Source of the DNA: Labilibacter marinus
GTDB lineage: Bacteria > Bacteroidota > Bacteroidia > Bacteroidales > Marinilabiliaceae
Direction: 5' to 3'
DNA length: 64,000 bases
Assembly: GCF_001659685.2 (NCBI RefSeq)
Contig: NZ_LXYE02000012.1
Span: 62,001-126,000 of the forward strand
Shown in pieces: positions 44,003 to 51,509 of the stretch. The position numbers and the translations under genes are program-made. The stretch's first letter is position 1. Each line of letters starts with the position of its first letter. Under the pieces are notes generated by a model. It was not told the origin of the DNA. It was given only the letters and a program-made list of their open reading frames with translations, and ran no database searches.

Positions 44003-45022
44003 ATGGGTAACGTATTTGTAATTTGCGAAATAGAAGAAGGCAAGATAGCCGATGTAAGTCTTGAGTTACTTACCAAAGGCCGCTCACTTGCCAACGACCT
44101 AAAATGCAAACTCGAAGCAGTTGTTTTAGGTCATCAAATAAAAGGAATTGAAAAACAAGTGTTTCCTTTTGGTGTAGATGTTTTACATGTAGGAGAGCAT
44201 AAAGAATTAGAGGTATATAGAACTTTGCCTTTTACTTCAATTATTGTTGAACTATTTAAACAAGAGAAACCTGATATATGCTTGTTGGGTGCTTCAACAT
44301 TAGGGCGTGATTTAGGTCCACGCGTATCTTCCGCACTTCAAAGTGGATTAACAGCAGATTGTACTTCTCTTGAAATAGGTGATCATACCGATAAAAAAGC
44401 AGGTAAAGACTATAAGGATTTATTATATCAAATTCGTCCTGCATTTGGAGGTAATATTGTAGCTACTATTATCAATCCAGACTGTCGTCCACAAATGGCC
44501 ACGGTTCGTGAAGGAGTCATGAAAATGGAAGTGTTCTCTGAAGCACACAAAGGAAAAATCAAAACCATTGACGTTGAAAAGATACTTAAACCAGAAGATT
44601 TGTTGGTTAAGGTGCTTGAGCGTCACATGGAAAAATCAAAAGTAAATATTAAAAACTCATCTATTATCATAGCTGGAGGTTATGGTATGGGTTCTAAAGA
44701 GGGGTTTGATCAGTTATATCAATTGGCCGAGGTTTTAAGTGCCGAGGTGGGGGCCTCAAGGGCTGCCGTAGATGCAGGTTTTGCCGACCACGAGCGCCAA
44801 ATTGGACAAACAGGAGTTACCGTGCGACCAAAACTTTACATTGCATGTGGTATCTCTGGCCAAATTCAGCATACGGCGGGTATGGAAGAATCGTCTATGA
44901 TTATTGCCATTAACAATGATTCTAATGCGCCCATCAACAAAATTGCTGATTACGTGATTAATGGCGATGTAAATGACATCGTTCCTAAACTGATTAAATT
45001 ATACAAGAAAAATACGAAATAG
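44003..45022 (+). CDS. etfA: Electron transfer flavoprotein alpha subunit
   Basis: This is a 339-residue EtfA. The N-terminal domain has LLGASTLGRDLGPRVSSAL and TADCTSLE. The C-terminal FAD domain has the diagnostic VGASRAAVDAGFA, GQTGVTVRPKLYIACGISG and IQHTAGMEESSMIIAINND, the FAD-binding signature of the family. It pairs with the EtfB just upstream to form a soluble flavoprotein heterodimer. An acyl-CoA dehydrogenase gene starts 2 bases after its stop, so the natural partner is co-expressed. Confidence 0.95.
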   Translation: MGNVFVICEIEEGKIADVSLELLTKGRSLANDLKCKLEAVVLGHQIKGIEKQVFPFGVDVLHVGEHKELEVYRTLPFTSIIVELFKQEKPDICLLGASTLGRDLGPRVSSALQSGLTADCTSLEIGDHTDKKAGKDYKDLLYQIRPAFGGNIVATIINPDCRPQMATVREGVMKMEVFSEAHKGKIKTIDVEKILKPEDLLVKVLERHMEKSKVNIKNSSIIIAGGYGMGSKEGFDQLYQLAEVLSAEVGASRAAVDAGFADHERQIGQTGVTVRPKLYIACGISGQIQHTAGMEESSMIIAINNDSNAPINKIADYVINGDVNDIVPKLIKLYKKNTK

Positions 45023-45024
45023 TC

Positions 45025-46731
45025 ATGGCTAATTTTTTTACAGATAACCCCGATTTAAAATTCCATTTGAGTCACCCTCTGATGGAAAAGATTGTGGCAT
45101 TAAAGGAGCGTAATTTTGCCGATAAAGATAAGTTTGATTACGCGCCTATGGATTTTGAGGATGCCATGGATAGCTACGAAAAGGTATTGGAGATAGTGGG
45201 TGAGATATGTGGTGATATTGTTGCTCCTAATGCCGAAAGTGTGGATCAGGAAGGTCCTAAAATTGTTAATAATGAAGTGATTTATGCCAAAGGTACACAG
45301 GAAAACCTGGATGCTTTGGTAAATGCAGGTTTAATGGGAATTACACTTCCTCGTAAATATGAGGGATTAAATTTTCCGATTGTACCATATATTATGGCAG
45401 CCGACATTGTTTCGCGTGCCGATGCTGGTTTTGTAAATATTTGGGGGCTTCAGGATTGTGCTGAAACGATCAATGAATTTGCAGATGAAGAGCAAAAGGC
45501 AAAATATCTTCCTCGTATCTCTAACGGAGAGACTGCTGCAATGGACTTAACAGAGCCTGATGCAGGTTCCGATTTACAGGCTGTTCAGCTAAAAGCTACT
45601 TTTAACGAAGATGATGGTAAATGGTATTTGAATGGTGTAAAACGTTTTATTACCAATGGTGATGGACATGTTTCACTGGTTTTGGCACGTTCTGAAGATG
45701 GAACACAAGATGGTCGTGGTTTATCCATGTTTATTTATGACCGAAACGAAAAAGCAGTTATCGTTCGTCGTTTAGAAAATAAAATGGGTATTAAAGGTTC
45801 ACCAACTTGTGAGCTTGTATTTAAAAATGCGCCTGCTGAATTAGTTGGTTCTCGTAAAATGGGACTAATTAAATATGTGATGGCATTAATGAATGGTGCT
45901 CGTTTGGGTATTGGAGCTCAGTCAATTGGTGTTTGTGAGGCCGCTTATCGCGAAGGATTGAATTATGCTAAAGAGCGTAAACAATTTGGCAAATCTATTA
46001 TTGAATTCCCTGCGGTATATGAAATGCTTTCAACCATGAAAGCTAAGCTAGATGCTTCACGCACGCTGTTGTACGAAACATCGCGTATGGTGGATATATA
46101 TAAAACTTACATGCATATTAGCGATGAACGTAAGTTAGAGCCATCGGAAAGGAAAGAGATGAAACGTTACCAAAAAATGGCCGACTTCTTTACGCCATTA
46201 CTTAAAGGTATGACCAGTGAATATAGTAACCAATTGGCTTACGATTCGCTTCAAATTCATGGTGGTTCTGGTTTTATGAAGGATTATCCGATTGAACGTA
46301 TCTATCGTGATGCTCGTATTACATCTATTTATGAAGGAACTACCCAATTGCAAGTAGTTGCTGCTATACGTGGTGTTACAACGGGTGGATATGTAGATAG
46401 AATTCGTGAATACGAGGCCATGGAATTAAAGCCTGAGTTACACGGTTATCGTCGTACTTTAATTGGAATGACAGAAGAATATATTCATGCAGCAAAAACG
46501 GTAATTGATGTGAAAGACAATGAATATATTGATTTTCATGCACGTCGTTTGGTCGAAATGGCTGGACATATTGTAATGGGATACCTGTTGTTACTAGATA
46601 CGCAACGTGAGGAGTCGTTTAAAACTTCAACCGAGATTTATATTAATATGGGTAAAGCCGAAAACTATGCTAGAGCAGAATTTATTCATAGCTTTAGTTT
46701 AGATGACTTAGGTGCCTATAAACATATTTAA
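45025..46731 (+). CDS. Acyl-CoA dehydrogenase (long, about 570-residue type)
   Basis: The protein has 568 residues, longer than the usual 380-residue short-chain enzymes. Domain order: N-terminal helical (about 45-160), a middle strand domain with the FAD-binding MDLTEPDAGSDLQAVQLKA, and a C-terminal helical domain with the QIHGGSGFMKDYPIERIYRD motif and YEGTTQLQ, where the Glu is the likely catalytic base. An extra C-terminal region of about 120 residues follows. It oxidises acyl-CoA to enoyl-CoA and passes electrons to ETF, or works in reverse with a bifurcating ETF. Chain-length specificity cannot be read. It ends the etfBA operon, which has its own terminator. Confidence 0.92.
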   Translation: MANFFTDNPDLKFHLSHPLMEKIVALKERNFADKDKFDYAPMDFEDAMDSYEKVLEIVGEICGDIVAPNAESVDQEGPKIVNNEVIYAKGTQENLDALVNAGLMGITLPRKYEGLNFPIVPYIMAADIVSRADAGFVNIWGLQDCAETINEFADEEQKAKYLPRISNGETAAMDLTEPDAGSDLQAVQLKATFNEDDGKWYLNGVKRFITNGDGHVSLVLARSEDGTQDGRGLSMFIYDRNEKAVIVRRLENKMGIKGSPTCELVFKNAPAELVGSRKMGLIKYVMALMNGARLGIGAQSIGVCEAAYREGLNYAKERKQFGKSIIEFPAVYEMLSTMKAKLDASRTLLYETSRMVDIYKTYMHISDERKLEPSERKEMKRYQKMADFFTPLLKGMTSEYSNQLAYDSLQIHGGSGFMKDYPIERIYRDARITSIYEGTTQLQVVAAIRGVTTGGYVDRIREYEAMELKPELHGYRRTLIGMTEEYIHAAKTVIDVKDNEYIDFHARRLVEMAGHIVMGYLLLLDTQREESFKTSTEIYINMGKAENYARAEFIHSFSLDDLGAYKHI

Positions 46732-46755
46732 AAAGAAAGCTTATCTTATAAATAT

Positions 46756-46787
46756 AGCCGAATCAAGTTAGTTGGTTCGGCTTTTTT
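46756..46787 (+). terminator. Intrinsic terminator of the etfBA-acyl-CoA dehydrogenase operon
   Basis: AGCCGAA (46756-46762) pairs with TTCGGCT (46776-46782), followed by TTTTTT to 46787. Confidence 0.85.
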
Positions 46788-46789
46788 AA

Positions 46790-46803
46790 TGCCAATATCG
46801 GTA
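46790..46803. repeat. Collapsed MITE-like end pair
   Basis: TGCCAATATCGGTA differs by two bases from TACCAATATTGGTA, the two outer ends of the elements at 16145 and 49101 joined together. It begins 3 bases after a terminator T run, the same setting as the two full elements. It may be an excision footprint or a chance palindrome. Confidence 0.3.
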
Positions 46804-46882
46804 GTATTTTCTTAAAAATGTTAGTTTGCTTTTTATAGATGTGTTGATGCGTTAATGTACATATATTTAATAGGTTATGGTT

Positions 46883-46900
46883 TGTCACGTTTTTGTCACG
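46883..46900 (+). promoter_or_regulatory. PhoB-like direct repeat upstream of paralogue 1
   Basis: TGTCACG TTTT TGTCACG: two identical 7-bp repeats with an 11-bp period. This spacing is that of PHO boxes (7-bp TGTCATA-type repeats, 4-bp gap) bound by OmpR/PhoB-family response regulators. A TTACTT hexamer follows after exactly 31 bases, as it does at the second copy. The gap 46732-47087 holds otherwise only the terminator, the 14-base palindrome and a leader of about 150 bases. Confidence 0.55.
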
Positions 46901-47087
46901 CCATATTTTTTGATATATGCTTTGGTTTGTATTACTTCATATTGGAAAACAGATGACTATTTATAAAATGAGAGGCTTTAGGAATTTTAAGCCTACAATT
47001 TATAACTAGCTACATTACTTTTTTTTAGATGTTTTTTTTCATCTAATACTAATTAATTAAGCATTAACAAACCTTAAACTATTGAAT

Positions 47088-47804
47088 ATGATTGAGAAAC
47101 TTAGATGCGATAGTCGAATTGCAGATGTCAATACGGTATCGATGCAAATATTAGGAATTCTGCAGACAAACGATTGGAGTTCTGATTCTCACTTAGGTTC
47201 TATTATTAATGAATTGAGGCAATTGCAAATGCAGCTTAACCTTACATTTAATCAATCTAAAACAGAATTATTGCTGGATGATAAGGATATAGAACGTGCA
47301 TTCAAATTAAGATCGCTTTTATATTTGCTTCAAGGATTCATTCATCATCCTGATTCTACCATTAATGAAGCAGCCAAAGAGGTAAAGGCAGTTTTTGATG
47401 TTTATGGCATATCAATTTCATATGAAATAAGCAATGAAGAACTATCTCTAATGAAATCTTTGTTAAACGATTTATATACCACATCATTAGTTGAGGCTAT
47501 GAGTGTTTTGTCAGGTTGTATGACCTTGCGAGATGAGTTAAAAATAGCTCAGAATAATTTTGAAAATCTCTTAGTAGCGCATCAAAGCAAAAATGATATG
47601 GGAGAAAAAAGAGTTAGTGCTAACTCCTTTAAAAAGAAACTTGTGTATTTAATAAATAAAAAACTGCTTGTGTATTTGATAGCTATGTATCAGGTGGATA
47701 AGGCTGTGTATGGCGACCTTTGTATAGCAGTAGCTCAAGTGATAAATAGTAATAATAATGAAATAAAAGTAAGGTTAGATCAAGCAGTAATGGCTAATGT
47801 TTAA
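47088..47804 (+). CDS. Unrecognised helical protein, paralogue 1
   Basis: From ATG 47088 (MIEKLRCDSRI) this is a 238-residue, apparently all-helical, soluble protein without a signal peptide or membrane segment. A TTG two codons upstream is less likely, because the paralogue at 48305 starts at the equivalent MIENLGYNNRI. Shared landmarks are NDWSSDSHLGSII, the FIHHPDS turn after residue 85, and a C-terminal KKLVYLINKKLLVYLI helix. I cannot name the family; there is a faint resemblance to Bacteroidota proteins of the DUF6261 kind. It has its own promoter region with a PhoB-like repeat. Confidence 0.75.
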   Translation: MIEKLRCDSRIADVNTVSMQILGILQTNDWSSDSHLGSIINELRQLQMQLNLTFNQSKTELLLDDKDIERAFKLRSLLYLLQGFIHHPDSTINEAAKEVKAVFDVYGISISYEISNEELSLMKSLLNDLYTTSLVEAMSVLSGCMTLRDELKIAQNNFENLLVAHQSKNDMGEKRVSANSFKKKLVYLINKKLLVYLIAMYQVDKAVYGDLCIAVAQVINSNNNEIKVRLDQAVMANV

Positions 47805-47833
47805 TAAAAGACAGTTTTTTACATACGGGCCGT

Positions 47834-47905
47834 ATAGGTAATTTTAAAAGTAATTTTTTATGAATGTGAGCTGACGGATTGATGAGGAATTACCTATTGT
47901 TTTTT
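47834..47905 (+). terminator. Long inverted repeat with T run after paralogue 1
   Basis: ATAGGTAATT (47834-47843) and AATTACCTAT (47888-47897) are perfect 10-bp inverted arms separated by 44 bases, followed by a T run (47900-47905). Just before it lies the palindrome ATACGGGCCGTAT (47823-47835). A terminator is the simplest reading, although the loop is long. Confidence 0.4.
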
Positions 47906-48023
47906 CTATACGTAAGTCGGATTATTACGTTAATTTAAAATTATCGATTTTTTTGTTAAAAATGTCTCTTGAATTAATGCATGTTTATGTGGTTTAAAAT
48001 ATGATTTGTCAAAGTATGACCTA

Positions 48024-48041
48024 TGTCACGTTTTTGTCACG
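48024..48041 (+). promoter_or_regulatory. PhoB-like direct repeat upstream of paralogue 2
   Basis: The 18 bases TGTCACGTTTTTGTCACG are identical to those at 46883-46900, and the TTACTT hexamer again begins exactly 31 bases further on (48073). The intervening bases differ, so the match is not just a recent duplication of the whole region. A leader of about 220 bases follows before the start at 48305. The 500-base gap 47805-48304 holds no gene. Confidence 0.6.
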
Positions 48042-48304
48042 CACGATTCTTGGTGGTTTTTATAATATTCTTTTACTTGCATCAAAATACAACCAGAGAT
48101 TTTATTCTCGACAATTATTTAAGCAGTAATATTTTAATAGTAACACAATTCAAATATTATTGAAGTGGGGCATACTTTATTAATCATATCACTCTAATGA
48201 GAGTGTGTAATAATAAAGCTTTATAATACGAAATATTGGAGTAGAACTTTACTATCTATAGTGAAATTCAACTTTTTATTATTAACAGACCCTAATAATT
48301 TACC

Positions 48305-49027
48305 ATGATTGAGAATTTAGGTTATAACAATCGAATACAACAACTTTTTGATGTTGTAAGGCAGATAAATATTCTTTCTAAACGAGATAATTGGAATTCG
48401 GATTATCATCTGATAAGCATTCTGAAATCTTTAAATCAATATACAGAAGCGCTAGGGCTTCAGGTGAAAAAAATAAAAGTAGACGGACCGTTCGAGCAAA
48501 GTGCATTGCTAAAACTTCAGCATTTGGAAGCTTTGCGTGGATTATTAACAGGGTATACTTTCCATCCAGATGAGTACGTTAAAAATTGCGCCATTAAAAT
48601 TCGCTCTATAGTAGATCATCATTCAATTGCCATCGAAAATGACAACTGTTTTATTTACTCTAAAGGTATTAAAGCATTGCTAAAAGATTTAGTAAAACCA
48701 AGTATAGTTTCATTAATGGATCCTTTGCCTGGTGTGATTGAACTTTGTGATAAGTTTTACCATGCACAATATAATTTTAATCAATTATTAAATGATTCTT
48801 CGACTCAAGATATTAATCATGAAGATTGGGAAGCTTTATGTAAGTTGAAAAAAGTAATTGTGGATTTAATAGATCAGAAATTATCTATCTATTTGAAAAG
48901 TAGAATTAAAGGAGGTGATGTGTTTTATGCAGATGTTGCTCTAGGTTTGGCTAATATAATTACCGAAGTACGTAATCCTAATACAAATTTAAAAACACAA
49001 AATAAGCTACAAGAGGCTTATTGTTAA
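48305..49027 (+). CDS. Unrecognised helical protein, paralogue 2
   Basis: This 240-residue relative of the protein at 47088 is divergent but aligned over its whole length (MIENLGYNNRIQQ, DNWNSDYHLISILKSL, the GYTFHPDEYV turn, and the LKKVIVDLIDQKLSIYLKSR helix near residue 190). No signal peptide, membrane segment or catalytic motif is visible. The two genes are separately promoted by the same type of operator and each has its own terminator, which suggests paralogues retained in one regulon, perhaps forming a heteromer. Function is unknown. Confidence 0.75.
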   Translation: MIENLGYNNRIQQLFDVVRQINILSKRDNWNSDYHLISILKSLNQYTEALGLQVKKIKVDGPFEQSALLKLQHLEALRGLLTGYTFHPDEYVKNCAIKIRSIVDHHSIAIENDNCFIYSKGIKALLKDLVKPSIVSLMDPLPGVIELCDKFYHAQYNFNQLLNDSSTQDINHEDWEALCKLKKVIVDLIDQKLSIYLKSRIKGGDVFYADVALGLANIITEVRNPNTNLKTQNKLQEAYC

Positions 49028-49051
49028 AAGAGAGATAATAATTTTAATACT

Positions 49052-49094
49052 AAAGGGATAATTTAAGTCGTAAGGTTTAAATCATCCCTTTTTT
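49052..49094 (+). terminator. Intrinsic terminator after paralogue 2
   Basis: AAAGGGAT (49052-49059) pairs with ATCCCTTT (49084-49091); the ATTTAA/TTAAAT arms extend the stem inward after one mismatch. A T run ends at 49094. A MITE-like element begins 7 bases later. Confidence 0.82.
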
Positions 49095-49100
49095 GTGTAA

Positions 49101-49199
49101 TACCAAATTTATTTTGGAATGAGCCTTAAATTGTTTTGAGGATATTATATTGAGTTAAAAGGACAAAATAATAAAGCTCACTTCAAGGTAATATTGGTA
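49101..49199. repeat. MITE-like element, copy B (99 bp)
   Basis: The left end begins TACCAAATTTATTTTGGAAT and continues GAGCCTTAAA. The right end on the minus strand begins TACCAATATTACCTTGAAGT and continues GAGCTTTATT. The two match over about 30 bases, so the unit folds into one long hairpin. The ends match those of the element at 16145-16303. No coding frame is present. Confidence 0.65.
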
Positions 49200-49280
49200 G
49201 TATTAAAAAAAGATGAATTGTTTTATGGAATTAGGCTCAGGAGTGCATCCTACCAGAAAGAAAACCTAAACAATACATTT

Positions 49281-50481
49281 ATGCACTACAGAATTCTAAC
49301 CTTATTGCTGCTGGTTATGGCGAGTTGCACAGCTATACAGGCCAGCGATTTACCACACTCCCGAACATCAAGTTATTATAAATACATCTATCAATTAAAA
49401 CCTAAAGAAGCCAAGTCTATTTATAAAAAAGGACTGGCTGAAGTGGATGGTTCGTACTTTCATAATTTGATAGATTCGGTACCTAATGATTCTGTTTTTA
49501 ATACCAAGTTACCACAGGGTACTTATTTATTGGTTTGGGCGCAGCAAAATGAGCTTAAATTCGAGTTGAGGTCTTATTCTGACCTAGAGCTATTGGTACA
49601 TAATAATTACGCTGATTTATTTTTAACAATCTCGGATACTTCAGGCGTTGAGATTAAAGATGCCAAAGTGAAAATTAACGGTAGTATTATTCGTTATAAA
49701 CCTCAAATTAATGCCTATCAAAAACATAAGACCAATAAGCGAGGTTGGCTCGAAATAATGCATAAAGGCTTTACTAGCAATCACTATCTGGGTAATAATG
49801 TAGACAAAGGGGTTAAAACTCGAAAGATTACAGGAAGCGTGCCGATCAAGTATCTTTATGTGCCAGTACGTTTGCTGGTTTATTTACCGTACGATTTAGT
49901 TCGGAGTGTCTACAAATTAAGACCTTGTGGACTGTTTTATTATATCTACAAACCATTTAGAGATGTGTATTATTCTATTTTTGGATATGGCACTACTGGT
50001 TGGGTAAGGGGCGTTGAGCAGAAATGGCAAAAGACTTTTTATAAAAATTATGCGGGGTATTGGGTATATAGTAAACCCAAGTATAAGCCTAACGATACGG
50101 TTCGTTTTAAATCGTTTGTTACCTATGAAAACGGGAAGCCGTTAAAATTAGAGCCCTTAGAAGTTGAGCTTAGTAGTCGATCTTGATGTGAAAAAAGAAT
50201 CTAAATTTTTAATGTTAGAAATCTCAATTCCTTCTGTTTGTTCGTACCATAATAAACCGCTGACTTGGTGGGGTAGGGAGCATAGAGAATACCATAAGGA
50301 GAAAGTGAGTATTTATTATGAAACACTACCTGAAGGTAAAAAGCAAATTTTAATTGATTTAGTGCCAAGATATACAGGTAAGGTTGTGTTAAATCCTGCA
50401 TTAATGGAACATATGTATTTTCCAGTGTTTCATGGAAATAATGAAGTGAAAAAGGTGCGTGTAGAAAACTCTGAAATGTAG
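49281..50481 (+). pseudogene. Alpha-2-macroglobulin-like lipoprotein, internally deleted remnant
   Basis: The first part, from ATG 49281 (MHYRILTLLLLVMASCTA), has a lipoprotein signal with a VMASC lipobox and the N-terminal domains of bacterial alpha-2-macroglobulins, including the MG2 strand YWVYSKPKYKPNDTVRFKSF. It stops at 50184-50186. The reading continues in another frame at about 50164-50478 with the family's C-terminal end (MLEISIPSVCSY, LTWWGREHREYHKEKVSI, RYTGKVVLNPALMEHMYFPV). Full-length relatives have well over 1,500 residues, so most of the middle has been deleted with a frame change at about 50170-50190. The product would no longer trap proteases. Confidence 0.78.
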
Positions 50482-50483
50482 AT

Positions 50484-50517
50484 AAAAAAAAAGGCGGCTG
50501 TTTTTAAAACAGCCGCC
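50484..50517 (-). terminator. Terminator of the susCD operon
   Basis: GGCGGCTGTTT (50493-50503) pairs with AAACAGCCGCC (50507-50517) around TTA. On the minus strand nine T residues follow (50492-50484), a strong terminator for the operon that starts at 61132. Confidence 0.9.
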
Positions 50518-50590
50518 ACAACCATAAAAATGGTGATTAAAGCGTACTCCCTATATAAGGAAGCGAATTAATATAAAAAATCAATTGTTT

Positions 50591-51481
50591 TTAATTTAAA
50601 CCTAATTCTGTCATCCACGACTCTACTTTCATCGGGGTGTCAAAATAATACAAGGTATCTTTAACTAAATGCTTAACACCTTCATCTTCGTAGGTATACT
50701 CAATAGTGAATGTTCTATCCTCTTTATTGTATGTTCCTGTGCCAGTTACATTGGTATAAGTATTAGATGCCTCGTCGCCTAAAACTTCTACGTTAGTACC
50801 ATCAATGTGTAGTTTAATGGCATTGTTTTGCTTATCTGCTCCTAAATAATCAACACGTGAAGAGTCGCTAGATAAGGTTTGAAAAGTTTTGTAGGTGTTA
50901 TCTACTAAATCCTCATTGGCATAGGTAAATGTATCAACAGGTGCTTCACTTGCATCAAGTGTGTAATCCACTCCTTTTATCCAATATGCACCATAGTACG
51001 AATTGTGATATTTAATGGCTACAACAGTTGAGTCTTTATCAGGCGCTATAGAGTCAATGTTATTTTTATTAGTGATTCTTATAGGTAGTGCATAGTTTAT
51101 TGTATGCGCCTTTGGATCATTAATAAATTGCTCATTCAAGGTTACTTTAACGGTACCTAAAATTTCACCTTTTTTAATAACAAATTCTGTATTAGATATA
51201 TCATAATAGTCGGTAGGTAATAACTCCAAGTCAGGATAATGATCTAACATTGAAGGTTGAATTTCAAAGTTAACTACTTCTTCTTGGTCGTTTACATATT
51301 TACCAGCTAATACAACACCTGTTTCAAAGCTCAATTCTTCACCATCTTCTAAAACAAGAGTACGTAATGGCGTTTGAAGTGCAAAATATGTAGAGGTATA
51401 ATCAAAATCTGCCTTGTATTCGTCGTAGCACGACTGCATCAAAAGTATTATACCGATACAAGCTAATAATATCTTCTTCAT
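50591..51481 (-). CDS. DUF1735-type surface lipoprotein
   Basis: This 296-residue lipoprotein has an MQSC lipobox (Cys about residue 17). The N-terminal half matches the DUF1735 (BT_3987-like) immunoglobulin-fold domain (YFALQTPLRTLVLEDGEEL, FVIKKGEILGTVKVTLN, HTINYALPIRITNKNN). The C-terminal half is a strand-rich domain of the kind often joined to DUF1735 in SusCD loci (GVDYTLDASEA, TYTNVTGTGTYNKEDRTFTI). Such proteins are probably surface glycan-binding accessory lipoproteins. It is the last gene of the operon, 28 bases after the second SusD. Confidence 0.83.
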   Translation of the reverse strand: MKKILLACIGIILLMQSCYDEYKADFDYTSTYFALQTPLRTLVLEDGEELSFETGVVLAGKYVNDQEEVVNFEIQPSMLDHYPDLELLPTDYYDISNTEFVIKKGEILGTVKVTLNEQFINDPKAHTINYALPIRITNKNNIDSIAPDKDSTVVAIKYHNSYYGAYWIKGVDYTLDASEAPVDTFTYANEDLVDNTYKTFQTLSSDSSRVDYLGADKQNNAIKLHIDGTNVEVLGDEASNTYTNVTGTGTYNKEDRTFTIEYTYEDEGVKHLVKDTLYYFDTPMKVESWMTELGLN

Positions 51482-51509
51482 ATCTTAATTTTTAAAAATT
51501 ATCGATTTA

